DNA from: Nephromyces sp. MM_2019
Taxonomy: Eukaryota > Apicomplexa > Aconoidasida > Nephromycida
DNA length: 64,000 nucleotides
Assembly (NCBI GenBank): GCA_015657535.1
Contig: JADHZB010001074.1
Coordinates: forward strand, 85,944-149,943
Direction: 5' to 3'
The translations under genes and the position numbers were made by a program. A model generated the notes under the pieces. That model was given only the letters and a program-made list of their open reading frames with translations. It did no database searches and was not told the DNA's origin. Of this stretch, positions 45,880 through 58,000 are shown one piece after another; the first letter of the stretch is position 1; each line of letters begins with the position of its first letter.

Positions 45880-48800
45880 GACGGGCAAAGGAGAGAACTC
45901 GTTTGGGCACCAAGTATTGTCAGGTGATACGGAAATTCAGATGTATCCAATTATTTTTCCGTACAGCTCGCTACCAACATCCCTAGTTAAATAGTTAGGG
46001 AATTCACGTGACTGAAAATGCGGTAATTAATCGATGCTGAAAGCTCAATACTAGTGAGCAAAAAGGTAATTCTGCTCTCGTGCCGGGACATTGTAAGCAA
46101 CACGTACTACAGCTCAACATATTGTTCCAGCAAGCAAAATGCAGGGGAATCATGATACCCCTCACAGGCTAATATACTCCAACCCGGCTTTTTTAACACC
46201 AGGGGGATTCCTGCTAGTCTACCAGCGCCCGAGGTGCCGCTTTACAGAATAGTCAGCTTCTGATTGTGTGGAGCGCATGTGGCGTATGCTCTAGTAGCTT
46301 TTCCCAGCGCTACCTTAGCTACTACAGAAGTGGCAGAGATATCGGTGAGCAAACTTACAGTGGGAGAAATGCAGGGCTCGACTGCATCATATCATTAGAT
46401 TACCTTCAATATCCCCGTCAAGACGGTGGGTACAACATGAACATAAATTGTTAGCTTTTATAAATTTTATTGAGCACCTATGACAGTTGTTTATGAATTT
46501 CATAAAACCATACGTGGTTATTCCTTGGAAGACTCGTTAAATTTCCAGCAGCTTGTACTTGCGAAGTAGCACCAAAAATTTATCCCGCCTTGGTTGGATG
46601 TAGCCGCTAACTGGCTTCAACAATGTTTGCCATGGTATCTTCAATATTCTCCATGTAGCTATACTACACACGATAATATGCCCCGCTTCGAGTGCCCATG
46701 AAATCACAAATAACAGTTGGTATTTTTTTATATGGAATTTAAGTAACAAAATTAGAATGCTTTGCTTTTTTTGGTAAAAAAATGCTGCAGTGCATCCCCA
46801 CTAACATACAAGTACTTCGTTGATTCCGAATGTGTGACTATTCATTGCATAAAATTGTCTAGCTTCAAGATAATTAGGGAAATTTCTGCACCTTCAGGTC
46901 ACCAAAAAAATTTCCCGCAACTCGAAATTGGCCTTATCTCTTTAATTCAAACTACCACAAGGGAACCATTTTGTCTAGTATAAAGTATTTTGAAGGAATA
47001 AAATAATTATCTATATGCGGAATGGTAAAAATAATAGATTTTCTACACCCTCAAGAAGCTTTCCTCACTGTGAGAAACTATGAAATACAGCATTTATACG
47101 AGTGCCAATTAGGTGAAAGGGTTTGGTTTTATGGGAAGCCTATTTATTAGTCTGGCAGACGTATATAACCCTTCCGGAAAAGGGTCCTCCGAAGGGGCTG
47201 AGGTGAGAACGTCATAAGTATACGTAAATCCGTATTCCTCAAGCATATCTGTTCATGTCAAGCATCCGTACTAAAATTAAAGCATGCATATGATACTTGA
47301 AAGAGCGGAGTCAATGGGAAAACACCCATGGAAAGAGATATATGCAGGACTATGCAAGAGTAGCTTGAATCCCCACTACCACAGCACAGGCGTACCCTAC
47401 TGTTAGGCTTGTGAAAATGCCTTTATGAATGCAGCAAATCAATTGAGTTTTGCTGTGACGGAGCTTGAGGCACGTAAATTCTATATTATGATGGCGTATG
47501 CAAGAAAATTATACAACTCATTTACTGTATAACACACTTGATAAGAAAGACCGTTGCCGAGGCTTCTTCTTGCTGCTACACTTTACAACCGTGTGGCCCC
47601 ATATACACTATTGTCTTCCTTGCTCACTAAAATGGATACTCTTTTACGAATCATTCAAGGTATGACCGCTTATCCTCTAGTAGTGTTACTATCTAAAAGA
47701 TGCATTGCCTTTCTCTCACACAGGTGTTCACTCGCTAAGTTGCTAATTTTTGTTGTTCGTTCGCTTTTTTGTAAAGTAGTGCAAAATTAGCAAAGGCTTA
47801 TCTCAGGAATGCCTAGCTATATATGCCATGGCAAATCAAAAATACAACCAAAAGCAGCTATAGGTGGTGATTTCACACTGAAAACTGCTTAGTACTTTTC
47901 CACGTAGCGTAGGAAGCAAAAATTTATGGTTTTTTTATGAGATATATTTCCGTGCAGCACGCAGACCAGGTTACCTTGTTGAGCGCAGTGAAAACAGACT
48001 AGTTGAAATTGGCAACTGGCTTATTCCGCATATCTTCAAGTAAAGGCACAAGAACTTGCCTGTTGAAAACTTTTCCAAACAAATTGAATGCAAGTTTTGC
48101 TCAAGTAGTAGAGCACAAAAGCACAAAAATACTTACGAATCTGACTGCATTGAAATATGCTATTGCTCCTTTAAAGCAGAGTTTTCATTATTTGAAGGAT
48201 TTGCAAATCTACTCCTTTTCCTTTTGATGATGTCGGTAGATGTACTTTTAAAACTTTTATTAATTATTGACTATATTATATGCAGCTACTACATTATTTC
48301 GCGCTTACAGCTCCACGTGCTAGCTGTAATTTTGCCTCCTGAAATAAGTTTCGATCTAACTATGGCTGAATAAAATACAAAAATATCTGCCTCGCTTAAC
48401 AACAGCATTTTCACTAAACAGCTGTTTCTTATCGAATAGAAATTAACCATTCATACGGCGAAATAGAGCTCAACCGAGATATAAATCAAGATATCATGAG
48501 GAATATACCATATGATTGCGCTTATACGTGCCACGTAAAGATACTTCTAGATACACTAAAAATTACAAATGTTAGAACTAACGCCCATAAAAATAGCTTT
48601 TTACTTTAACAGATTCCATATATCAATCGCATTATGAATTATAAAGTTAATATCTTTATTTGGTTCAAATATGAAGCTATTCAAGCGTGCAAAACCTGCC
48701 CCCTCGTTGCAAGATAATGTACCATGGTTAAAATTCTGCGCGTGGAATATAATTATGGGATTAAATTAACAGTAGCTGAATATGGGGTCCTAATAATCTT

Positions 48801-50045
48801 TTATTGCCTTTGCTAAATTGGTATGGTCTGTCTTTGTAGCCTCAAAAGTAGCACGAGTTTTTTCAAAGAGCATTTTAGGGGTAGATTTTCTGGCACAAGC
48901 AAGCACAGTTTATAGTGGGACGCATACGGAATAGCCTTAAACCTGATTCGTAAAACAGTTTAGGCAAGGATGAATACGAGTAAGCACCAAGCTTGCAGGG
49001 AAGCATAGGTGTTTCACGCAATGTTTTATCATGCTACAGATGAAAGAAACCCTTTAATGTATCTCACAAGGGGTGGTAGTCAAACGTCTAGCTGACGATG
49101 CTTGCAGTCTCGTCTACCCTAGTACCCCTATGCCTAGCCTCGGAACTTACTAGACCTAGTGTTCATGGACCTCTTCGCGATGCTTCGGCACAAGTGAAGC
49201 TCGTGACCTTCAGTTACCAAAGCAATGTACGAAGTAAAATATTTCGGTTTAGGGGTAAGATTAATAAGCTTAAATTTTGAGTTCTCCTACACCTGTGGAG
49301 GCTTGGGAGATGTGATTCATTACGATTCTTTTGGCGTACGGCTCTAAGCACGTAGCAAGCCATAGCTGCACGAGAGAAGCATTTTCGGCAGTCGGGCGGT
49401 GTTCAAAAAAGCGAGTGCCATGTGCGGTTACTTCTTTCAAGCGAATAACCCGTCATTGTCGTCATACTCTACTACATAGTACAGCTTTCAAGTTATCATC
49501 ATGCAGAAATAGTCCACGAATGTTCCGTGGCAGGCGAAATGCTTGAATATAGCGTTTCCTGCCGGTACTTCTAAGGCACCAAATGCAAACTCTTTCATGA
49601 TGGTACACTGTCGCACAGTATTTAGAAGAATGCGTTTCTAAGCATTTATCGCTCAAAAAGCTAACGAGCACATGCAAAGGGCATAATTAAATATGAAGTA
49701 CATAGCACAGAGGCGATCTGCAGAATCTTAATTTACATGTCATACAGCTGCATGGTAGGGAATTATTATTTTTTTAGGGTACTGTGGACAGCTGATGACC
49801 CGGAGGTAGAAAACTGGACAAATGCGCGCCTAGCACTCGCTAGAAAACCACTATAATATAGCTCTTATTAGTGTAGCGCCATAACTAGTTATTTACCACT
49901 TTATTGCTACCTTGTACTCTTCATAGAGGCCAAAGGCTATGCTTTTCTGGTTTATTACTAAGATTTATAGAGGATGGCAAAAAACGCTTCTTGATGTTTA
50001 AAATTTTAATTGAATTAAGCCAAGAACTTTACCTGCCCCTTAGCG
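45880..50045. other. Intergenic region, no gene supported
   Basis: Between divergent genes (REEP-like on minus, MFS on plus). Frames such as 46266-46454, 47554-47790, 48056-48373 and 49098-49280 have no family resemblance and no convincing splice partners. No tRNA-like T-loop and acceptor pairing was recognised. Confidence 0.45.
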
Positions 50046-53000
50046 ATGAATGCTGTGAAGGGCAAGAAACTTAAGCCGAAACGATCGGTTTATGAAGATC
50101 TAAGAGATGATATCGAGCCACCAGATACGGCGCCGGGGGGAAGGGATGATGCTTCGGAGAAAGATACGGCATCGAAAGGCCGCAGATACGAATCTATAGC
50201 TATCATTAATGTTGCTGCAGGATTGGATGGTTGTGACGATCAACTATTACCATCTAGTTTTAGGGCTTTGGAAGTTGATCTTAACTTTCATCCCTCGATG
50301 CTTGGGCAAATTGCACTTGTACAAACGCTTTGCCTTAGTATTGCTAGCCCTTTCTGGGGTTATTTGTCGGATCATTATTCCCGAAAATGGATTCTAGCTG
50401 CTGGTTCCTTTGCTTGGGGTCTCGTCACTATCGTACTAGGCTTGGTGTCCCAGTTTTGGCACGTAAGTGAAAGGGTACTAAACAGTGTGGTCCTCTCAGT
50501 GTAATTTATTATTACTTTCAGCGAAAGTACATGCCGCTAACTTGTTTTAATAGCATTTTCACAAGTTTTATATTTTGTAAATAAAGTTTTCCAATTCAAG
50601 AAGCAGAGCACGCTCCCTCAGTATTTCACGATGTGGTTGCCTCCCCTAAAGTTATCATATATGACGCTACCTGATAATACACTTTAGGTTGCTATGGGCT
50701 TAGTCTTGTAATATGACCGTAGCAGCTATGTTTGATAACCTTTAAATTTAAAAGAAACATATAATCCCCTTGCCAAGCCTAAAAACAGTTTTTTGCTGCC
50801 TTAAACGGTGTGCTAAATACACATCTTAAAGTGCGACTAGCTGACCATGACAACCTCCTTTTTCGACGTACTTTAGAATATTAACTGTAATTTAGGTCGT
50901 ACATAATGGCTATACAAGGCGAAATATGTTTCCCACACTATACATAACTTTCTCAACTCTTTATTTTCATTTATGTAAAAATATTTATGGCAAAAAATAA
51001 CGTTTCAGCTAGGTTGTTCAAATCACCTGAAAGATTGTGGTATGACGACGCCCAAATTTTTTCTTCGCTTTGGGGCGCAGCTAAAAGCTTAGTTCATACG
51101 GAGAGACATGGGTTGGGCGGAATTTCAATTTGTATTTTGCACTGCCAGGATTAAATCGAAGGCAAAACATCCATCAATCACCTGAAGCTTATATGAGAGC
51201 ACTCCTTTGCTATACGACGCTGTTTAGCACAAATAATTTCTCTAAGCTTTTTTTATACACAAGCAGTTTAATGTTAAATGACCCCATTCCATGATCCATC
51301 GAAGCTATTTTCGATAGGTGTTCTTGCTCCGAGCCCTTAATGGAATATCCCTGGGAAGCGTAGGGCCAATATCGCAGAGCATGCTAGCAGATACCGCCAG
51401 CCAATTTTCCCGTGGGCTAGCATTCGGTATCGTGCAGTTATCTACTTGCATGGGCAGACTTATCGGTGGAGTGCTAACTACAACATTCGCCTTCGCGACC
51501 GTCGGAAATTTTCTGGTATGTATAGCACTAGAAAACGAATTTGTTCTATGGGACACCTATTGTTTCCGCATAGGCCAAGTTTTCTGCAGCACATAACCGC
51601 TAGAAGATATTCCTGTTTGGTTTACAGGCGTGGAGGATATGCTTCTTATGCGTCGGCGTTGCCAGTATTCTCCTCTCGATTGTAATAGCTGTGTTCGTTC
51701 GCGAAATACCCCGCAATGTTCATCTAAAAGAGTCTTACAATGGAAAATTAGATACTACCGGATCCACAACAGGCTTCAGTTCTTTCATGGAGTTCCTGGG
51801 AAAAGCATGCGATCAAAGTCTCAGGGTCCCTAGTGTTCTAATTGTGTTAATAGAGGTAAGAAAGTGCCCATGGTTTTTGTAGTTCAGAACTTACTCAACA
51901 TCCAAAGCAATCGCTTCAAGTTAGCAGAAAATTTTGTCTATTGCAATAGCGCTATTGAAGAATGCTAAAATAGCCTTCAAGTAATGAAATTACAATAGAA
52001 GTATACAGGTAAATAAGCTGTGTGGGAATATCGAGAAACAGCTCAATAAAAGAAACGGAAGAAATTTTTTTAGACGGGCATTACCCAGGGTTCTCCGATG
52101 AATAGAAACCACATACTTCATCTCTTCAGGGCCTACTGGGTACGGTACCGTGGTCGGCGCTAACTTTCAATACTATGTACTTCCAATACTGCGGAATGAC
52201 GGATCTTCAAGCGGCCTTGACAACTGGAGGGCTTCTAGTTGGCGCCGGGATAGGGGGTGTTCTAGGAGGAATCCTGGGCGACAGACTGTTTCTGTGGTCT
52301 AGGGTGCACGGGAGACCCATCATAGGTTCGGCTATGAATAGTAATAAATCTTAAACTATAGTGTTTTTAATCCTCGTTGCACGGCCTATTAATTGAAGAA
52401 TTACTCATAATTTCAAGCATAAGGATAATATTATTAATATGGCGGGTGATGCTTATTGTCATATATATTTCCAGGGCAGCTAGCCGTGCTTGGGAGAGTT
52501 CCTTTGGTCATCTTGACATATCAGGTCTTACCCAAGTCGCAAGAATACTTCTACACCTACCTTGCGATTACCTTCTTAGTCGGACTAAGCTCAATAGCTG
52601 GAATAGCAGTTAACAGACCAGTGTTGGCAGATGTAGTAAGACCCGATCACAGAGGGACTGTCTTCTCGATTGTGAGTACCTGTCATGCTTTGTTTTAAGC
52701 GCATTCAGGCCTTTTTGCGAGACATTTGCCAGCAAAATTTGCTATGCTAGAAATACGTGCGACATAAATTTAAACTTCCAGCCATCCTTTTTTCTAAAAA
52801 AATTCAGAACACATAATAGCTCTACTTGAGTCAGGTTATTTTACAAATTAAAATGATTTTCGTTCAAACATAATAATTTATGATATCAATGTAAGAAATC
52901 GAAGTATCGCTTGCCCTGCCTGATGTCTGGTCAGATCGTCGCCATGGAAGGAAGTTTTTCCGCGTTGCTAGGGGCACCTCTAGTAGGATTCCTTGCAGAA

Positions 53001-53409
53001 AATGCATTCGGATATCGGCGCACGACTTTAAACGTACATGACATGGATCCAGGCTTGCGGTTAGGCAATGCCAAAGCTTTGGCGAGTGCGCTGTTCTATC
53101 AGACAACTATTCCTTGGGCTCTGTCGTTCTTTCTTTACGGATTTCTACATTTAACTTATGGTAAGGCAAGAGTTTGAAAGGAAAAGATAATGTGTACTGC
53201 TGAATATTCACGAGCTACGTTTTGTAGTTGTTGGCCTACCGAGGCCTTCATCGTAGTAATGCACTATCATCAATAACATGCCACATTTGTCTTTTACAGG
53301 AACAGATCAGGCTAGGCTGAAAAAAGTCTTACTGGAAGAGTTCGAAGAAGACGTATCAGAAAGCCAAGAACAGTTAATTGTAGAAAGTTCAGAGAAACCC
53401 TCGCAATGA
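50046..53409 (+). CDS. Major facilitator superfamily transporter, seven exons
   Basis: Exons 50046-50462, 51318-51515, 51628-51855, 52130-52325, 52475-52671, 52935-53160 and 53300-53409 join at GT-AG sites in consistent phase, giving 523 residues. A charged N-terminal tail of about 55 residues precedes the first helix. The MFS signature between TM2 and TM3 is clear: GYLSDHYSRKWILAAGSFAW (G-X-X-X-D-X-X-X-R-K). Later exons encode LLRALNGISLGSVGPISQ (TM4), FGIVQLSTCMGRLIGG (TM5), ILGDRLFLW (the second-half loop motif GDR) and DVVRPDHRGTVFSI followed by GAPLVGFLAE (late helices). The short acidic C-terminus ends FEEDVSESQEQ. The pattern fits Spinster-like or organic-anion MFS members; the substrate cannot be told. 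Its introns are more strand-balanced than those of the PP2C gene and lack TG arrays. Confidence 0.93.
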
Positions 53410-55090
53410 TGGAGAAGCAAAGAGAAAATTTCCAAAGAAGCGGTAGCATTCTCGAACGTTACCTGTTACCAGCTATGCAGAGGAGAATCTAGTCCTAGAG
53501 ATTTCCTTATATGAAGTCCCAATAAAAAAGCGGCATATCTAGAGAGAGATTACAATCCGTCTTCGTAAGCGTTTTCTTGTCTGGTGCTCCTAATTTGTGT
53601 ACAACAGCTACTGCCCTCAGGAGATTACATAGTGTTAGGCCTTTCAGAGTTCCAACATAGTAGGTGCACGTTTACAAGGTTGAAAGATTCGCTTGATTTC
53701 GTATAAAATATTTCATGCATTCAATGCGGTATTTCTCAACTAGATTAGGTTTAGCAAAAATGTCTTCAGAAAATATACCATATAGTGAAAATGTATAGAA
53801 AGCGAGGCTACTCATAGCATCACAAGAAATATCGAATCACCCTAAGCCCTAAATCAATGATATGGAAGTAAAATCTTCAATCAATAAAAGTAAGAACATT
53901 CTCTTATCTTGCATCTAAGTTTATCCTCTACGAATTAGATATCCTAGGCATGTGCGAAGAAAGGGCCGTGGAAACTGCTCACGGGAGAGATCAATATATT
54001 TAGCTCAATAAAATAATTATAACCAACTTAATCTGCCACCCACTTTTGATGATAGTGCATTTGCCACCATAAAATCGCACAAAGAATGCCTCGGGACACC
54101 CTCGAAACAAAGATTTGACGAAAATTTCAGGCTTTTTGCATGAAATTCATCTTATTCCTCTCAAATAGAACAGTTAATTGAATATGAGACGAGCTCTTGC
54201 ATGTCATTTGTTGGAATAGGAGTGTATCGCCTTGCTTGCAACCTCTTAAACTTAAAAGAAACCGCATAGCTCATTTCTCTTAACTGCTACAAAAATAGCA
54301 CTTAAGCTACCTTGCTTAATGCACTAGACAGGAATATTGTAGTAAATATCAAAAAATCTGAAAATATTGCAAATAAATTGATTAAACATGTGAATCATTA
54401 TGGCCAACGGCTCAGCTCATTTATAAAGCCAAAAAAAAGTTCTTTTGCGCACACGCGACAATTAAAACCGCGCATAATTCGCTAACATCTTATGACGTTG
54501 AAGCAAGTAGTTTAACTATTTGCAACTGAATATATTTGATATATTCCCGGAATCTGTGACAGAAAACGCCCAACCATCAAAATGGGCATTTACATCATGA
54601 GCAGCAGTACTCATCATTACAACGTTAACTTGGCACTACTTGAAGCCAATTTTCCACTATTAATCTGGGAAGCGATGATATAATACCAGAGAGTGTTAAG
54701 CCCAGCAAGCGTAGGCCCCACAATGTAGCTAGTAATAAAAGCACAGTTCCGATAAGCAAGACAACGAATTATCGCTTTTAATAAATAAAAAAAGCATAAC
54801 TCTAAAAAGGTAAGGGGGGAAGGTATACTACTATCTGATGCTATCTAATGCAAGGATCAAATTTCAGAAATCTAGATAAACCTATACAAATATTCATTCT
54901 AACAATTTATTATAAGCATCAAGAATCTTTAAAAGAGGCTACAAAATTCCTCTCTACAAATTTCTTGGACTTAAGTTGAGCTTTGCTCATCAGTGCAAGC
55001 AGTGTTAAATAAGCAGCACAATTTTTTTTGTGCGTTTAGCGCTGCAAAGTGTCATCCTCAAGGCTTACACAATTAACAATAAACTTCCTT
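53410..55090. other. Convergent 3' flanks of MFS and RAP-type genes
   Basis: Both neighbouring genes end here. I searched the minus strand for a continuation of the RAP domain (an I/V-D-G-P block) and did not find one. No other gene is supported. Confidence 0.5.
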
Positions 55091-58000
55091 CTATATGGCA
55101 GCACATACTATATCCAGCGAATAAGGGCCAGCAACCACTTCGTCAAAGAGCCAAGTGCGATCTCCAAAAGTTGTAGAAGCGTCTTTGTTCAAGTAATTTT
55201 GTGTCCAAGCACGTTTTACAGTCTTTCGGACAGCTTTATGAAAGCCAGAGCTCTTCCACGGTTGCATATCGCTATACTCACCAACAAAAGACTGAGCAGT
55301 ATCTACGCAAAGGTCCGCTTTGTTTGAAATAAAGAAATTCATCGACTGAGCACAAAAAGCATGAAAATTAAATTATCATCTTCATTGACCGAAGCAGTGC
55401 CATAAATTTTAGAGCAACTGAGGGCTGTGAAGTCATAGCAGGATTGAAATATCATAATTTAATCCAGTTTTCTCTTGAATTTTGAGGAAGCTAGTGCTAT
55501 TTTAAAGTATAGAAAATAAAGCATCGAAAACTAAATAAGGAGAATAGGAGCAAGTGTTACTACCATTTTAAAAAGTACTGATATGAAAACCTCCTTTGGA
55601 AGCATACATATTCATAATAACGGAATGATGAAGCATTACAAAACGAAACTCACCGCCCCTATATGAAACAGGAAAAAAATTGAAAAGAAGAGCTAAAGAT
55701 AGTGTAATTTATCAAACTTAAGCTATACTACAACCTGGCGAGAGATCTACGATTCAGCTCATTTTTATGAAAAAGTACAGTAGAAAAACGAAGCTTCAGC
55801 GGCTATTTTGTAGCAAAAAAACCTCAAGACTTGAGTGTAAATGCTGTAATGACAAGTTGTATTAAATTTGCAGCCCTAAAACATCACAAGGCCGTGGAAA
55901 ACCGGTAGATTCCACCAGCGAAAACCTTATGAGGCACTTCCGTAACAGGTTCCACTTTGCGATGAAGAGTTTTAAAGAGACGGCCATTTTTGCTTTGCAA
56001 ACTTTGATTTTATCTAATAAATGCGAAAAAATCTTCATTTAATTAAAAAAAATGATTTTTTTCAAATCGTGCTTGCATAAAAGAGTAAACTAATAGTCAG
56101 CAATGCATTTGGAACCCTAAGCAACCAATGAAAGAACTTGCAAGGTAATTTTTAGAAGAAAAGAAATCGCAAAAGTATCACGTTAAGTAGCGACACATCA
56201 CTTTCTGGCATTCCATCAGCTTCACCTGCAAGTTTGCTAGCGAAAACGGTACGAGCCCTCGATTGCTAACTGAGATTCCAGAAGATTGGTCCATCATACT
56301 ACCTGCGTTTTCGCTTGCCCAAACAACAGCTAAGTACGAAAAGACTATATGCCACTGCCGAGCTTCGACTTCTCCAGGCATGTGAGAGGCTGAATACTGA
56401 CTAGGATGATTTAGCCGATCCGAAGTATTCTTTCTTAAAGCTATGCCCAGTATTTCCTCTCTGGTTGGATGTATGTGTTGAAGGCTCAATGGCCAATAAA
56501 AACGCTGGAAAATCAGCATATTCAAGAAATTCACATGAACAGCATTTGCTAACACAGTGGAAAAAGCTATATTCGACAACGAGTGATAGAGTTTTAATGA
56601 TGAGATTTGAGAGGCATTAAAATCGAAGCTGCATAAATAGTAGAATAATTGAGAAAAAAGCATCAGCAGAAGATCATCAGCGATGTTATCATCACGACCT
56701 AGTCTTTTTTCGGCTATATTTATTTCATTGTCCACAAAATTTAGGTCATCACTAGTCCCTAGTCTTTCCTCCTCTATACTCATCTCGTTTTCTCTAGAAT
56801 TTAGCCTTGGTAGCTCTTCTTCATTAGGGTTATTGAAAAAAATCTTTTCTTCCCCACCTGGCAGCACACTATTCATTAAATTGACATCTAATCTAGTAAT
56901 ATTCAGGCACAACGTACTGATCAGCATAACTCCAGGTACCTGCATTTTCTTCATTATGCTACCACCACGAAAGGACGCCAAGACGCGACAATAAAGCATA
57001 CGAAGCAATTTTTCATCTCTCAAATACCCTGTACTTAGAGCAGTAACTAACGCCATACAGTCTTTCCAAGTGAATTTATGCATAATTCGGGAGCTATAGT
57101 CGCACAGCTTTTCCATTAATCGCATATTGCAAGGAGGCAGAGAATCAAGGGTTTTTAATTTCCCATCAAGCGACGAAAAATTGGCGAGAAGTGGAGCCTT
57201 TTCTCTCAGAACCAAACCGTCATTTGACTCAAAAGTACGAGGTAGCGAAGTGAAGCCAGAAGACAAAAACAAGTGCAAATAGCAAAGAAGGGCGCTCAAA
57301 TGCTGAGGCTGAATCTGCAGGAAGCGAAAGAGATGGGCGTTGGTGAGCAATTGGTGGAGAGAGGAAGAGAGACAAAATGGCACACAGAAACACACACACA
57401 GAGACACACACACAGAGACACACACGCACACAAAGAGAAGAAAATAGACAGGAAAGCATACAGAATGACAGAAAAGCAAACATACCGACATACAAATATT
57501 TCTATAATAACCAAAAGACACACTTCTTCGTATAAAAACCTAAAGAATACATCGTTAAGCACAGAAAAGCTCCAAATCTAACGACAAACTAGCCAAAGCA
57601 ACACAATAAGCACTTCAATTCAAATCATAGTTTTACCATGGAGTTTATCATTCTAAAAAAGTTAGCACACAAAACACCGAATACTTTCGCAAAAAACACC
57701 TAGACTCTTCAAAAAAAAAAACAGTATAAACTATCTCATGGAAGATGATAAAGTGTGCGAAACGTACCAAATAAAAATCACCACATACGCACACACTTCA
57801 ATTACAACCAGTAGGATGATCAGCAAGGGGGATACATTACAATATGCAAAAACTACCAAGAATCTTCACCTTATTCGAATGCGTCAAATTCATCACTTTT
57901 GCGCAGAATTTCTCATTCAATTCTGGTGATAACACAATTCCAGCACGATAATAGGCAATTCCAATGTTTGCACAATCTTGTGCAGTAAAGGAGTGAACAA

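Noticed and set aside
54541..54600. Asp-Gly-Trp codons on the minus strand as a RAP core
   Set aside because: The RAP core needs a D-G-P block in phase with exon 5; this segment hits stops and has no matching acceptor.
57229..57581. Frames rich in Cys, Val, Ser and Leu or in Thr and His
   Set aside because: These are translations of the CA/GA repeat in RAP-type intron 3, not genes.
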